A stretch of DNA of 64,000 bases from Phycomyces blakesleeanus NRRL 1555(-) (lineage: Eukaryota; Mucoromycota; Mucoromycetes; Mucorales; Phycomycetaceae). Numbering within the stretch: the stretch's first letter is position 1; the number at the start of each line of letters is the position of its first letter. The notes beneath the pieces were generated by a model. That model saw only the letters and a program-made list of their open reading frames with translations, ran no database searches and was not told the origin of the DNA. This document shows, one piece after another, positions 1 through 11,230 of the stretch. Made by a program: the position numbers and the translations under genes. The stretch spans positions 375,241 to 439,240 of the forward strand of contig NW_017265149.1 of NCBI RefSeq assembly GCF_001638985.1. The letters are read 5' to 3'.

Positions 1-1768
1 GCATCACATTTCCGTTACTACTGTTTTGTGCTATTTGGCTAGCAGGAGGTGCCTCATAGACGGGCGGAGGCGCATCGTACGAAGGTGAAAATAATGAATC
101 ATCATAATTTGAAGCGTTAGCAGACGTTGATGCTGACGATGATCCACCTGCAGTATCGGTTATTTGAGGTGGTGGTGGTGCACCTGCCAAAACACGCTCA
201 AAAATCCTTTTTCGTTCTTTTTCTAATGATTTCTTGGTATTTTCAATTGCCTGGTCTAGTTTTGCAACAGCACCTTCTGCATACTGCATGTATTGTCTCG
301 TCCATGTCATTGAGTTTTCGATATTACGTTGAACAAGAACAATCCGATAAAGCATCTCATGGGTAGCAGCTATTATGTATAGACGTGTAGATATTTAACG
401 TAAAGAATAAATAACATTTTAAGCCATTGTTCTCTTCCTGCCTTGAATTATATTGTATCTTGTTGGAGATATAGTCCCCTCATCCACACTCCCTACCCAG
501 TAACTAACCAACCAACCAATTATCAAATTCCCGTACCTTGCCAAGTAGTGTCAATAAATGTTGAATTGAATTGCATTGTCAAGAATCTATTGCTGCTCAC
601 AACATTAAGCAAAGCAGGATTGGGAATCTCTGGAAGAACCGTGCATGCAATGTTGATTCTTCGTTGTGCCTCATATACATGTTTTCTTGCAGCTTTGTGA
701 TAGTTAAATATATATTGTATCAGTTGTTGACAATAATCAATATGTACAACCCAATCTGTGTGCTTCTTTTTTTTTACCTTCTACATAGATGACCTGCTGT
801 ACATCTACTGTCGTTCCGCCAAAGATATCAAATGGAACATAAGTCAAACAGGCGTCTAACAAGGCAGAAACCCGCACTGTCTCTCGAAGTGCCTGTCCTA
901 GATTATGATCTGCATCTCTGAATCTTCCACTATCTCTTTGGGCCTAGATACTTTAAAGATGAGTCTTTTGGTTCTTTTGTGCTTTCTCCAAAGTAATAAT
1001 ACTAATAAAATAACCAAGACCAAGCCCATGTCATTGTATTTACATTTTAAATATACATTTCAAATGTACTGATTACATACCAATCGACGTTGTTCGGTAT
1101 AGTTGTGTATTTCGGTTTTTAGCTGGGTCTCTAACGGATACGCAGGATCGTTATTTGAGAACACCTGGTCATACATTCTGTTCAGCAGCTCTCTGTCTCT
1201 ATTAAATTGGTCCAACTGTCTCTGTACTCCTTCAGACTTTTATATTACATATATTATTTAAGAAACCATTAGAGAATTTTCATAATCACCAGTTTAATTC
1301 TTGTATATACTATATTCTTAAAGTGTTATTTACCTGCATGTCTAAGCGTGAGAGTGCACCACACAATTCTTCATATTCTGTCTTGCACCTCTGCTCATTC
1401 TCAAAGGCCTGTTGATATCTGGCTTCTTCCTTTGCAATCAATTCCTTCTTTTTGCCCTTTAGTGCCGCTGCAGCAGAACGAAGACTCAAATGTCTTGCTT
1501 TACGGACTTCATCAAATTCTTTTTTTCTATTCATTCATTTACTTATTCATTAGAATTACATATAGATATAGGTATTTTAAGTTATTTACGATTGTGCTTC
1601 TAGTGTTCGGAGATCTGCTTGTTTTGCTTGAATGCGTTGTTTGAGAAGAGTCCGCTCATTATTAATAGACCTCATTTCATTTATTGATTCTGATTCGCGT
1701 GACAGTTCATGTGAGAGTTTTCTGTATTGACTTGCATTGTCGTAAATTGAATGGACAAGTGAAGTCAT
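1..1768 (-). CDS. Coiled-coil protein with proline-rich tail, 3' end cut by window
   Basis: Partial gene read leftwards. Exons 5' to 3': 1590-1768, 1334-1526, 1081-1236, 778-943, 537-692 and 1-369 (continues past the window edge). All junctions are GT-AG and the phases agree, giving about 406 residues so far. The first in-frame ATG is at 1766-1768; an upstream hydrophobic extension has no ATG. The N-terminal 125 residues are rich in Glu, Arg, Lys and Gln and look like a long coiled coil. The middle is mixed helical sequence. The last visible part holds a Lys/Glu helix followed by PPPP and a Ser/Ala/Pro-rich tail with YDAPPP and YEAPP motifs, of a kind that can bind SH3 or WW domains. I do not recognise the family. 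A membrane- or cytoskeleton-linked scaffold is only a guess. Confidence 0.72.
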
Positions 1769-3209
1769 TAGAAGAAGAAGTGGTAGTAGAAAATAAGCCA
1801 AAAGTAAAAAAAAAAAAATAAAGTAGTAAGAAATTAAATATAAATATTATATTAAAATATAAAATAGAATAAAAATGGTAAGAAAGGAAGAAAGAACGAA
1901 AGGTAAAAAAGAAAGAGAGAATGTTGTATAAAAGGAAAGAACTAATAATAGAACATACGAGATAAATATTTTTATTTAAATTTAATAATAAGAATATTTC
2001 CCTTTTTATATTAATTTATATTATTTTCTGCTCAGCATTAAAAGAAAAGGATAAAAGTATAAAAGGAATAGAAAGTATAGAAAGCGTAGAATATGGATAT
2101 GTGTAGTAAATGATGCGATAAAAGGTAGGCAGCTGCTACAATTCACGTTCATGATATGCCTTTATTTGGATACTAAACCTTTCCATCTTTACAGATATAT
2201 CCTTTTTTTGGTACTTTCATAACCAAGCTTTGGGGTTCCCAGATTTTCTTAAAACTACCACTCCAATAAAAGCATACACACACACACAAAAAATATATAC
2301 CACCACCAGAGGTTTTTCTTTCTTATTGTTCTTGTGTAAGCATATATTTCAAAAAGGGATTTACATGGCTGAGTAAAAAGTTTTGCCTTTTATAGACAGC
2401 CCATTAATTGCGATAGATTCTGGTCAAAATTAAATCACAGATTTAAAAAATTGTGCTTTCTAAAGTTTCGAAAAAAAAAGCAATATTAATCAAATATAGC
2501 TTAAACAATTGATCAAAAAGTGCAATAGTGTTTTACTGCTATACATACCTCAAAAGCAAGCATACATAGACTTGTTTCCTTCCTAAAAAACGATATTCTA
2601 AATGTAAGCATACGTAAGAATCAGCACAAAAAAAAACATAACACTTATTTTGTACTAAAAGATCGCTGCATTTGCCAAATTTCAACAGAATTATTACTTT
2701 CTATGGCTCAATGGAGTATCTAAATCTTCTTATGGATTGGTTTGTCTTGAACAGCCATTCTATTTGCCTTGCTCAAAAAGAGGGGTTTGAGTATTATTGA
2801 ACCTTTTTTTTTCTTCCCTTGTTTCGAGTAGAAAAATCCAATTCATAAAATTACATAACCAAAGAACATCTAAGCCAATAATATTGCTTAGAGATTACTT
2901 AACTACCATACTTGGTATAAAAAACCTTTGGTGGTGCTCTCTCCCTCTCTCTGTGTGTGTGTTTATGAACCTTGGATTTCTAGGTACAGATTTGCCTCAT
3001 AAAATACAATAAAGAATAAAAAGAGGAAGCCTTATAAATAGTTTTACTATTCTTATTATTGGGATTGAGATTACTCTGCTTTAATTGCGCGCATGTGTAT
3101 GTAAGTGAATTGGTTACGGTAAGGATATATAGAGATATAAAGAGGATACAATATAGAAGTTGAGAGAGAGAGAGAAACACAAGGGAAATTATATCAATTT
3201 GGTTCTTTT
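1769..3209. other. AT-rich intergenic region
   Basis: Poly-A/T tracts, a short CA run near 2275-2290 and CT/GT runs near 2938-2960. Short ORFs here have no recognisable motifs. No gene seen. Confidence 0.6.
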
Positions 3210-3813
3210 TTAAAAACGATACCACATTCTAATATGAGGTGTTCCATCCTCCAAGAAACCTGCTTCATCACAAGCATCAACCGAGAACCCAGCCTTTTCG
3301 TAGAAACCGCGCTTGTCCTGTTGACCATGCAATACAATTGCCCTATCGCCCTTTGCGCGAGCCACTTCTACAAAATGCTGGACTAGTCTTAAGCCAACCT
3401 TCAACCCACGGGCGTCTGAATGGACAGCTAACCGACCCAGTTTGGCAACAAAGTCTCCATAGGCAATGTATCTGAGAGTTCCAACAGGTACTCGAACGGT
3501 TGTTCCGTCGTCTTTAGTGGCTAGACATGTTGCAAGATAGTGGTCACAAGTAGCATCATATTCACTAGAAAGAGAAAGAGAAAATAATGATAGTATCATC
3601 ATAATTATATAGACAGACTTTAATAGGTGGCCATCATCGTATTATATATATATATATATTGAATAGTACTTGGACACTTTCTTACTCGTTGGTTTCTGAC
3701 TCCAAAGTATATTTTTGCTCGTCAACAAATACTCGAACTCGAATATCAATACACTTTTGTTTGTCTTCAGCAGTTATGGCCTGCTTAATCTCGAGATCGC
3801 TGTACTTTGACAT
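3210..3813 (-). CDS. GNAT-family N-acetyltransferase
   Basis: Two exons, 3686-3813 and 3210-3564, separated by a 121-bp GT-AG intron (phase 2, joined codon Asp), give 160 aa. The start is the ATG at 3811-3813 (MSKYSDLEIKQAI). The N-terminal strand-helix contains IRVRVFVDEQK, typical of the YjcF/ElaA-like GNAT subfamily. Motif A is visible as KLGRLAVHSDARGLKVG, where the Arg-Gly-x-x-x-Gly segment would hold the acetyl-CoA pyrophosphate. It is followed by a C-terminal GFYEKAGF segment typical of GNAT motif B. The enzyme should transfer acetyl from acetyl-CoA to an unknown amine, probably in the cytosol because no targeting signal is seen. Two decayed relatives lie downstream, near 4.6 and 10.7 kb. 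Confidence 0.88.
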
Positions 3814-4564
3814 GGTGAATGAAGTATGAACAAAATAAATAAATAAATAAAATTGAAAAATTATAGGCTGTATATTTATAGGAAAGCTCAGCCAATCATC
3901 CTAGAATCCGATTTTTCGGTTGCCCTTAATATAGGATTTCTTTTTATCAGAAATAAAGATAAAAAAAGGTGGAATTTTACTGACATTTTCTCTCACTAAT
4001 ACATATATATACATTTATATATCTAATACTTACCTTGTAACAAAGCTTGCTATTGATGTTATTATTAATAAACCTTAGTAGTCAAACGAATAAAACATTA
4101 CTAATACCGTATGAAAGGAATCATCTAGATTGTCATTATGGTACAAGGTAGTATAAGTCAAAGTCATTTGATTTTGTCATTGTGATTAAGAATGAGTAAA
4201 TGAAAATGAAATTGAAAATGAAAACTTAATATATTTTAACTAATATTAATATTAATATAATACTAATTATTAAGGGTATCTTCTTCAGTGAGGTTCTATG
4301 AACTTGTTTCAGTATTATTTATAATCTACAATCTATACCTGTACCTTTTCTCTCTCTTCGAGTCCTAGTAATATTGAAGTCAGTAAGTATATGAAGAGAA
4401 AGGACGATTTAATCGGTGCCAAGTGCATCTTTATTACTGTCTCTGATATCAGTACATACAACACTAGATTTTTAATATTTGTTTCCTATCTATCAAGTTC
4501 TGACAAGGTTTTTTTAAGCATATATATATATATATATATATATAATATAATTTGAGCTATCGTC
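3814..4564. other. AT-rich intergenic region
   Basis: Holds the upstream region of the GNAT gene and an (AT)n tract near 4519-4545. No further gene seen. Confidence 0.55.
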
Positions 4565-4960
4565 CTTTTGTATGAGCTAGCTTTACAACTTCTTTGACCA
4601 GTATAGACCCAATTTCCTATCCATATAGGTAGCCGACAGAAAAAAACAGGTGACTCAGTATGCCACTAGTTCTACCATAGGCAATGTATCCAACAATATC
4701 CACAAGTACGCTAGCTGTTATTTTATTGTCTTTGATGGTTAATAATGATACATAGTCATAATCGTTGATATTTTTGTATTCGCTATTAAAGAGAGTAATA
4801 CATATAATACACACATACCATTGTATTGTATTGTGTTTGTTAATTTAAACATTAGCCTACTCTTTGGTTTTTGATTTCATTGAATATTTGTCTTCATCAA
4901 CAAATAATTGTGCTCAAAGCTCGCCAAACTTTTTATTGTCTTTAGCAGCTGTGACTTTAC
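4565..4960 (-). pseudogene. Decayed GNAT acetyltransferase copy 1
   Basis: On the minus strand this stretch is recognisably related to the intact GNAT gene at 3210-3813. The segment around 4670-4760 still encodes a version of the VPVGTLRYIAYG stretch (here VLVDIVGYIAYG), and 4870-4960 matches the first exon region encoding FVDEQK. The start codon is lost, the frame breaks, and the 3' end with motif B is missing. It is therefore a relict, not a gene. It shares extra noncoding sequence (AAAGAGAGTAATACATATAA, near 4788) with the second relict at about 10.73 kb, so the two relicts are closer to each other than either is to the intact gene. Confidence 0.75.
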
Positions 4961-5995
4961 ATGATGGACAAAAAATGATTAATAAAATATGCAGTATATA
5001 AATTTATATTTATAACAAAGCTTGACTAATCACACTCAAATACAATCTTCCTGTTCGTTTTTGATGCTACTTGGCTAAAGAAAATAGCAAGTATTATCAG
5101 AAAAAAGTAGTGCTATTATGAAACAAAATGAGTAAAGTAATTGCTTTTGGGAGCATAAAATCCAACTTTGCAAAGAAACACTCTAATAAAAGCTTATCCG
5201 GTAAGGTTATTATACCCAAGTTAACAATTGAATAAAAATGATACCCAAGAGCTTATATATATATATATGAATATCTATAACAAAGGAGCATTTATATGTA
5301 ATAAATCCCGTGCGTTTATTATCGTGTGAGTGTCTATGGCTCGATTTGTGATATATATATATATCAACATTTTTTTTTTCAAAATGCGATAACATATCCT
5401 TAATAGCCAAGATACATTTGGTAGTAAAAGAGGGATGCTTTATAGATAAAGAAAAAGCTGTACGTCTTATAAAGGGACTATAATACAGTATTCGACTTTT
5501 CAAGTTTGTTGTGCACTTATTTAAACTTTACTTTTAGAGGGTATAAGCCTAATGCAAATAATGTATTATAAAACAGAACAACAGCAAAAATTAAATTTAA
5601 ATAGTATACATTTTTTTCCTTTTCTTTCTTATTCTATTAATTGAAACCAATTATATTCAAACTAGAGCAAAGACATATCCCAAATTTTCCGGAAGTAACT
5701 CTGCAAAATAAAATTGGCTGTAAAGCTATGAAGAGTTCTAGTTCTTCCAAAGGCATCATTATTCATATTAGTTTTTTTTGGAAACCATCTTTCTTTTAGT
5801 ATTTTGATAGAAATATTCTGTTTGAAAAAGTATAATTCTTTCTGACAAGAGAATATTTAGCGAGTACCAGCTATGTATGGACTTAGCTTAGTGGTAAAGC
5901 TTTATTATGGGTTATTTGCAAATTAAAATTGTAATATAAAGTAAATAAATAAATTAAAAAAAAATGAAGGAAGCACCAGTAATATGGGTACAAGT
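4961..5995. other. AT-rich intergenic region
   Basis: Several (TA)n runs (5250-5270, 5350-5365) and A/T homopolymers. Small ORFs here show no domain. No gene seen. Confidence 0.55.
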
Positions 5996-6377
5996 TCAGT
6001 TGCTGGACCGAGAAAACCAAAATTTGAAGTTTGAAACGTTGCATATTTTATACACGAGTTGACTCTCTTCGTCAAGCTGAGATGGATCCAGATCAAGTTG
6101 AATGCCATGTTCCTCTTCATCCTTTTCGTCAAGATCACAAAATGAGATCTCAGAGTCCTGGAGAGAACAATCGCCAGAATTGATATCCATTGAGCTGTCG
6201 TTTGAAGTTTTGAGTCTTGATGTAGGAACGTCAATTGACTCTAATAAGATTATGTTAGAAACCTAGTTTTTATTCTTGTATTCAATTAAATTATATCTTA
6301 CCTTGAGAGAATGATCTTTGTCTCTTGTTAGGAACACAAGAAGTAGAGTTGGATTTTGAAGAGGTTTGGGAAAACAT
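5996..6377 (-). CDS. Small acidic protein of tandem family, copy 1
   Basis: Two exons, 6302-6377 and 5996-6240 (phase-1 GT-AG intron of 61 bp), give 106 aa. The product begins MFSQTSSKSNSTS, carries a basic KRQR patch just before the intron, and then a strongly acidic half with Asp/Glu runs and the family core LDLDPSQLDEESQLVYKIC. The tail differs from the other copies and ends KFWFSRSSN. There is no signal peptide, membrane span or known domain. The pattern (short basic, Ser-rich head; acidic, amphipathic tail) would fit a small nuclear regulator, but that is inference only. The exon-intron layout is identical to copies 2 and 3. Confidence 0.72.
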
Positions 6378-6384
6378 TATAAAT

Positions 6385-6570
6385 AACAATTAGGATAAAG
6401 AGAAATAAAATGCAATCCGCCTACTTTTTGACAGCTTTTATAGACTTTTTAGGTGGTGACTGTGAGAGGTCACTAAAAGATAAAATATAATCTTTGCATA
6501 AAAAGTGTCATGTTTCGGTGATTATGAGCACATTAAAGAAGCTTCGCCAGATAAAGATTGCAAAAACAAC
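6385..6570 (-). promoter_or_regulatory. Conserved upstream block of tandem copy 1
   Basis: The sequence directly before the copy-1 ATG is kept in all three array copies. It includes GACAGCTTTTATAGA, then GTGACTGTGAGAGGTCA, then AAAGATTGCAAAAACAACCA. The match to the copy-3 block (9900-10090) is nearly complete over about 170 bp. Conservation at a fixed position before the ATG suggests a shared promoter, possibly with a TATA-like TTTTATAG. Confidence 0.5.
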
Positions 6571-7780
6571 CAGCCTATTTTTTTTTTAAAAAAAAGATGC
6601 GCTTATTTTTCTCTTCAAAAAATAAAATCACATCATAATCATTGGTATAGCTGCATGAAATAACAGTCATTCAATGTATGATATATGTGAATTATATTAA
6701 GTACCATAGCACTGCAAAGTTGGAACATCATGTTTTTTGTTAAAATAATGTACCTGGCCTTATCAATCACAATATTTCTTTGTTAAAAAATGCAATACTC
6801 AAACCGAGGTTTATGAATTGAAGCAGCAGAGATTTCCGGATATAAATGTATACATATAGATTCATTATAGCAGAACTAAGATCAAAAGTAAATGAGATTA
6901 ATCCGCGCAACACTATTGCTTTTCTCTAGAAAAGCTTTGGGTGCTTTAGTAAATAATTATGGTATTCTTAATCGTAACCAATGTGAGCTCTTGGTCTCAG
7001 CCCTTTCTTTTCTAAGTCACTCGTTGTATGCAAAATAATGACAAGGGTCTGTTAATCCAATTGAATGTCATTAGCAGGTACACCAGATCCCATACAGAGT
7101 GGTAGAAGAAATCCAATTCTATCAAATGTTTGAGTATACCAAAATATAATAATAATTAGTTTTTGGACCCAATTGTTCACATTTAGCGGGGAAATCAAAT
7201 CAAATCAGAGTTACTGGATAATTTTTAAAACTAATGTGTTTAAAAGACCAAAGCACAGAATGAACAGAATATGGTATAATTATACATAATAGAAAATAAT
7301 AGACACCATACTGGTATTAGTTTTTATTGATGGTAGCTATAATATAAGCCAAAGCATATTTCATTTGAAAGGCCATTATACAGAATATATATATCCACTT
7401 TAATTATATTTTGTCATTGAGAGATTGGATATTGAATATATGTTTTTGCTCGCTACAATTATTTGTTCTCTCTCTCTTGAAAGGTGAGCCTTGTTCTAGT
7501 ATATACGTAAAAACATTTGCTTATGGAATATCCAAAAAAAAAAACACACACACACACATTAGAGGATATAGGTAAAATCCTAACAGTCGGATATTTTGTA
7601 TTAAGAGTAATAAAAGCAATTGGTTAACAGAGAATACTTAAGCAAAAGATAAGATGCTCAAAATTAGAAATATTTTATTAAAAAGTATGAGTGAATCTGA
7701 ATTGAAACGAGAAGTAATAGATGGGGTGCGATAATATGAATACACATTAAAATGTTGCTTGAAAGATATATAAAGATAAA
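6571..7780. other. Intergenic spacer of array unit 1
   Basis: AT-rich spacer that aligns with the unit-2 spacer at 8340-9400. On the minus strand it contains a broken coding-like segment (about 6950-7190) with FDRIGFLLPL and KKGLRPRAHIGYD, interrupted by stop codons. A diverged counterpart lies at 8700-9000. It may be a relict gene carried along by the duplication; I cannot name it. Confidence 0.45.
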
Positions 7781-8143
7781 TTAAAAGGTTGAAATATTGC
7801 ACATTTCATAGACAAATTGACTTTCCACATCAAGTTGAGATGGATCCAGAAGAATATCAATATCATCATCATCTTCATCAGTCTCTTCACCAAGATTACA
7901 CAATGCGATATGAAACTCGCCAAGAGAACGATTGCCAGAGTCGATATCCATAAAACAGTCATTAGAAGATTTGGAGCTTTCTGTAGAGATATTAATCGAC
8001 TCTAATAAAATAAAGGTATATTAGAAAACTAGGTTTTATTTATATATCCAATTCAATTGAAATTTACCTTGAGAGTACGATCTTTGTCTTTTAGCAGGAA
8101 CAGAGGAAGTGGAGTTGAATTTTGAAGAGGTTTGGGCAAACAT
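7781..8143 (-). CDS. Small acidic protein of tandem family, copy 2
   Basis: Exons 8068-8143 and 7781-8001, with a phase-1 intron of 66 bp at the same position as in copies 1 and 3, give 98 aa. It begins MFAQTSSKFNSTSS, has the basic AKRQRSYSQ patch at the exon junction, then an Asp-run (DEDDDDIDI) leading into LLDPSQLDVESQFVYEMC. Exon 1 is close to that of copy 1, while the acidic core is nearer to that of copy 3. No known domain. The reading frame is intact, which with the kept intron suggests the protein is still made. Confidence 0.72.
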
Positions 8144-8149
8144 GATGAA

Positions 8150-8340
8150 TAAAAGGTAGCAGAAAGAGATATAAAATCTCATGCGCCTATTTTTTGACAG
8201 CTTTTATAGAATTTTCGGATGGTGACTGTGAGAGGTAACTAAAAGACAAGATGTAATACTTGCGTAAAAGTCTCATCTTTCAGTGATTACAATCACAACA
8301 AAAAGACTCTTCGTCATATAAAGATTGTAAAAACAACCAA
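8150..8340 (-). promoter_or_regulatory. Conserved upstream block of tandem copy 2
   Basis: Diverged version of the shared upstream block. It retains TTTTTTGACAGCTTTTATAG, GGTGACTGTGAGAGGT and AAAGATTGTAAAAACAACCA in the same order and spacing as in copies 1 and 3, but with more substitutions. Confidence 0.45.
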
Positions 8341-9520
8341 TTCTTTTTTTTTCTATTTAGTAAATAAATTTATCTCAAGTCCACTGGCATATCTGCATAA
8401 GCAAACGGTCATTTAATATATCATATATTTAATAATATCAAGTGCGAGCACACTGAACAATTGGGCTAACATCCTTTCAGCTAGAATAATGTGCTTGATC
8501 TCACCAATGCCAGCGTTTTTCTGTTGGAAAATACAGCTTCCAAAACCAGGTTTATGAATAGAGACAGTACAAGCTACTAGCATTTGTATGTATTTATTTA
8601 GGGTGAAGTTATTAGAAGACAAAGATAAAAAGTTTATGGGATTGTATAATACAAGAGCTTTTTTTTCCAAATAAAAAGACTTGGGTCTTTAGTAAATAAC
8701 GATGATGTTATTGAGCATAACCAATATAAGCTCTATGTCTCAGCCCTTTCTTCCGTAATTCACTCGTCGTATGCATGGTAATTACAAGGGTTTATTAATC
8801 CAATTGAGCGTCACTAATAGGTAAGCTAACTATTATATAGAGTGATAGAAGGAACCTAATTCTATCAAATTTTTTAGTACACCAAAAAAAAACATTAGTT
8901 TTTGGATCCAATTGCTCACCATCAGCGGGAAAAACAAAATAAAAGTAGAGCCACAAGCCAGCTTTTATAACGCATATGCTTAAAAGATCAAAATGCAAAA
9001 AATAAACAGAAACTAATAGAATAGACAGTATACTAGTATTGTTCCTTGTCGGTAGTAGGTACAACCTAAACCACAATAAATTTTATTTCAAAGGCTATTA
9101 TAAATAATAGCCAAGTAATCTTATGTACTGGAGCTCTATATTTTTATTGAGGCTTTGCATTTGGAATATATGTTTTTGCTCTCTAGAATTAATTATTCTC
9201 TGTCTTTAAAGGTGAGCCTTATTTGGTGTATATTTAAGAGAGGCTGCTTAGGAAATACAAGAAAGTAGAGGGTATAAATAAGATCCCAACAATTGAATGC
9301 TTTATATTGAGAGTAATAAATACAGATGCTTAGTAGAAATCTTTTGAAGAAAAGATGCGCTGACTAAAGTCAGATATACTTTATTAAGAAGCGTGTATGG
9401 ATTTGAATTAAAGTAAAGAGTAATGAATAATATACAATAGTATGAATATAAATTAAACTTTCGTTTGAAAGATAAACGGATATATGAATAGATAAAGAGA
9501 GAGAAAGTGAGGGAACAAAA
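8341..9520. other. Intergenic spacer of array unit 2
   Basis: Homologous to the unit-1 spacer. A minus-strand open stretch at 8795-9076 is a diverged version of the unit-1 coding-like segment. The alignment breaks in several places, so I treat it as a relict. No other gene seen. Confidence 0.45.
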
Positions 9521-9891
9521 TCAAATGATTGAAATCTGCAGCATCTCATATACAAATTGTTCCTCTATATTAAGCTGAGAAGGATCCAAAAGGATCTCAA
9601 TATCATCATCCTGATAATCACGATTGTCAAATTCGAGTTCAAGCTCGTCAAGGGAACAATACCCAGAATCGGTTTCCTCGAAGTTATCGTTTGAAAGGGC
9701 ATGATCTCCTTCAAAACTAGTAATAAAATCTAATGAAATACAAGTATGTTAGAAAACTAAGTTTCAGTTATTCAATTCAATTCAATTTTACCTTGAAGGA
9801 AAGCTCTTTGCATTATAGCAGAGGAAGAGGCAGAGGCAAAAGCAGAAGCAGAAGAAGTAGAGTTGGTAATTGAAGAAATTTGACCGAACAT
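9521..9891 (-). CDS. Small acidic protein of tandem family, copy 3
   Basis: Exons 9792-9891 and 9521-9729 (62-bp intron, phase 1) give 102 aa. It begins MFGQISSITNSTS, but exon 1 has a Ser/Ala-rich expansion (SASAFASASSSA) from TCT/GCT-type triplets. The basic KRQR patch of copies 1 and 2 is lost, leaving MQRAFLQ. The acidic part ends DDDIEILLDPSQLNIEEQFVYEML, so the DPSQL core is conserved. Lower identity in exon 1 but a kept core points to selection on the acidic half. No family recognised. Confidence 0.7.
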
Positions 9892-9897
9892 TATGAA

Positions 9898-10100
9898 TAT
9901 ATAACTGGCAGAAAGAGAAATAAAATGCAACCAACATACTTTCTGACAGCTTTTATAGACTTTTTAGGTGTTGACTGTGAGAGGTCATTAAAAGATAGGA
10001 TATAATCTTAGCATAAAAAGTGTCATGTTTCGGTGATTATAAGCACATTAAAGAAGTTTCACCAGATAAAGATTGTAAAAACAACCAACTTTGTATATAT
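9898..10100 (-). promoter_or_regulatory. Conserved upstream block of tandem copy 3
   Basis: Nearly identical to the copy-1 block: CTGACAGCTTTTATAGACTT, GACTGTGAGAGGTCA, AAGTGTCATGTTTCGGTGAT and AAAGATTGTAAAAACAACCA in the same order, although the coding exons of copies 1 and 3 are clearly diverged. Confidence 0.5.
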
Positions 10101-10439
10101 ATATACGTATGCTCTTTTTAATGCGTTAATCTGTCTTACATCATTATACAGTAATATAAATACATCAAATGCCTCTCATATGGTAGTATAATATTTGGCT
10201 GAACAGGAAAACTATATATACTATTTGGTATCTACAGCTTTACGTCTGTATCTAATGAGAGTGATTTAACACATACCCCAGCAAACACAATAATTACAAA
10301 TTATTATATAGTCATTGCGTGCGTGTATTTGTATGTGCTCGTGTCTATATATCTACATGGGTTGATTGTAGTGTACTTATATATTAGAAAGTAAAATAGT
10401 CTTTTTGAGCGATTCATGCTTCAAGAAAGCACCATATTT

Positions 10440-10926
10440 TGATATGTGATGTTATTCTTTTATAAGATCCATGCTTAGTTTGCTGACTATGTGATAGGAC
10501 TGAAATATCATCATTTTCACAGATCACTTCAACACTCGTCTGAATTGTCTTGGGGTTGATATTTAAACCGTGAAATCTTGATAGAATAGATAGTCAAACA
10601 AATCTAATAGCCTACTTTTGACAGTAAATGTATCGGGAATCTTCAACAAGTACTCGAATATATGTTCTACTATTTTTAGCAATTGACTATGATTCAAGAG
10701 AATGATCTCTGTTATTTTTGTGATCGCTATTAAAGAGAGTAATACATATAATACGCCTTTACCATTGTAATGTGTTTGTTAATGTAGGTATTATCTTATT
10801 TTTGATTTATATATCTATTGAATATTTATGATTATCTACCAATACTAGAGCACGAAACTGACCACACCTTTGTTTACCTTCAAGGGCTGTAGCCGTCTAA
10901 TGTCGAGGTCAGTGTACTTTGAAATG
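10440..10926 (-). pseudogene. Decayed GNAT acetyltransferase copy 2
   Basis: Minus-strand relict of the GNAT gene. Around 10850-10926 it reads like exon 1 of the intact gene (SKYTDLDIR), but the ATG has become ATT and stop codons follow. Around 10640-10665 it matches the VPVGTLRYI region, and around 10425-10465 the C-terminal GTPHIRMWYRF region. Because it reaches the 3' end, it is more complete than relict 1. It flanks the tandem array on the far side from relict 1, so the array sits between two GNAT relicts. Confidence 0.7.
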
Positions 10927-10929
10927 GTA

Positions 10930-11230
10930 GGTAAAAACTAAAATTAAGGAGGAGAAAGACGAAGGGCTAAACGTATAAAAAATAAAATAAACAAAATAAA
11001 AAAAAGGTACGCAAAAAGTACACGGTATATAACCACAGTAAAAAACAAGTTTCGACCTCTGAGCCCAGAAAGATATGAAAAAAAATACAAGACATATAAT
11101 CAACATGCAACTGCTCGTCAATAAAAATAGCGGTAGCCTTCAAACTTTGAATACAAGTTAATTTACACGTTTATTTACATAAAAAAATAAATGAAAGATC
11201 AATATTTGGGCCACTATTGACATTAATTAC
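10930..11230. other. AT-rich spacer
   Basis: No gene seen. A minus ORF here is hydrophobic, homopolymer-driven sequence. Confidence 0.5.

Larger units (their letters stand above)
5990..10100. repeat. Three-unit tandem duplication, about 1.75 kb per unit
   Basis: Three related genes lie head to tail on the minus strand, with start codons at 6377, 8143 and 9891, giving spacings of 1766 and 1748 bp. Homology is not confined to the coding parts. A block upstream of each ATG is conserved in all three. The spacers also align between units 1 and 2: for example, 6930-7200 matches 8680-8940, including a shared segment around TCTCAGCCCTTTCTT. Unit 1 and unit 3 upstream blocks resemble each other more than either resembles unit 2, whereas exon 1 of units 1 and 2 is the closer pair. 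This indicates mosaic ancestry or gene conversion. Confidence 0.85.
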
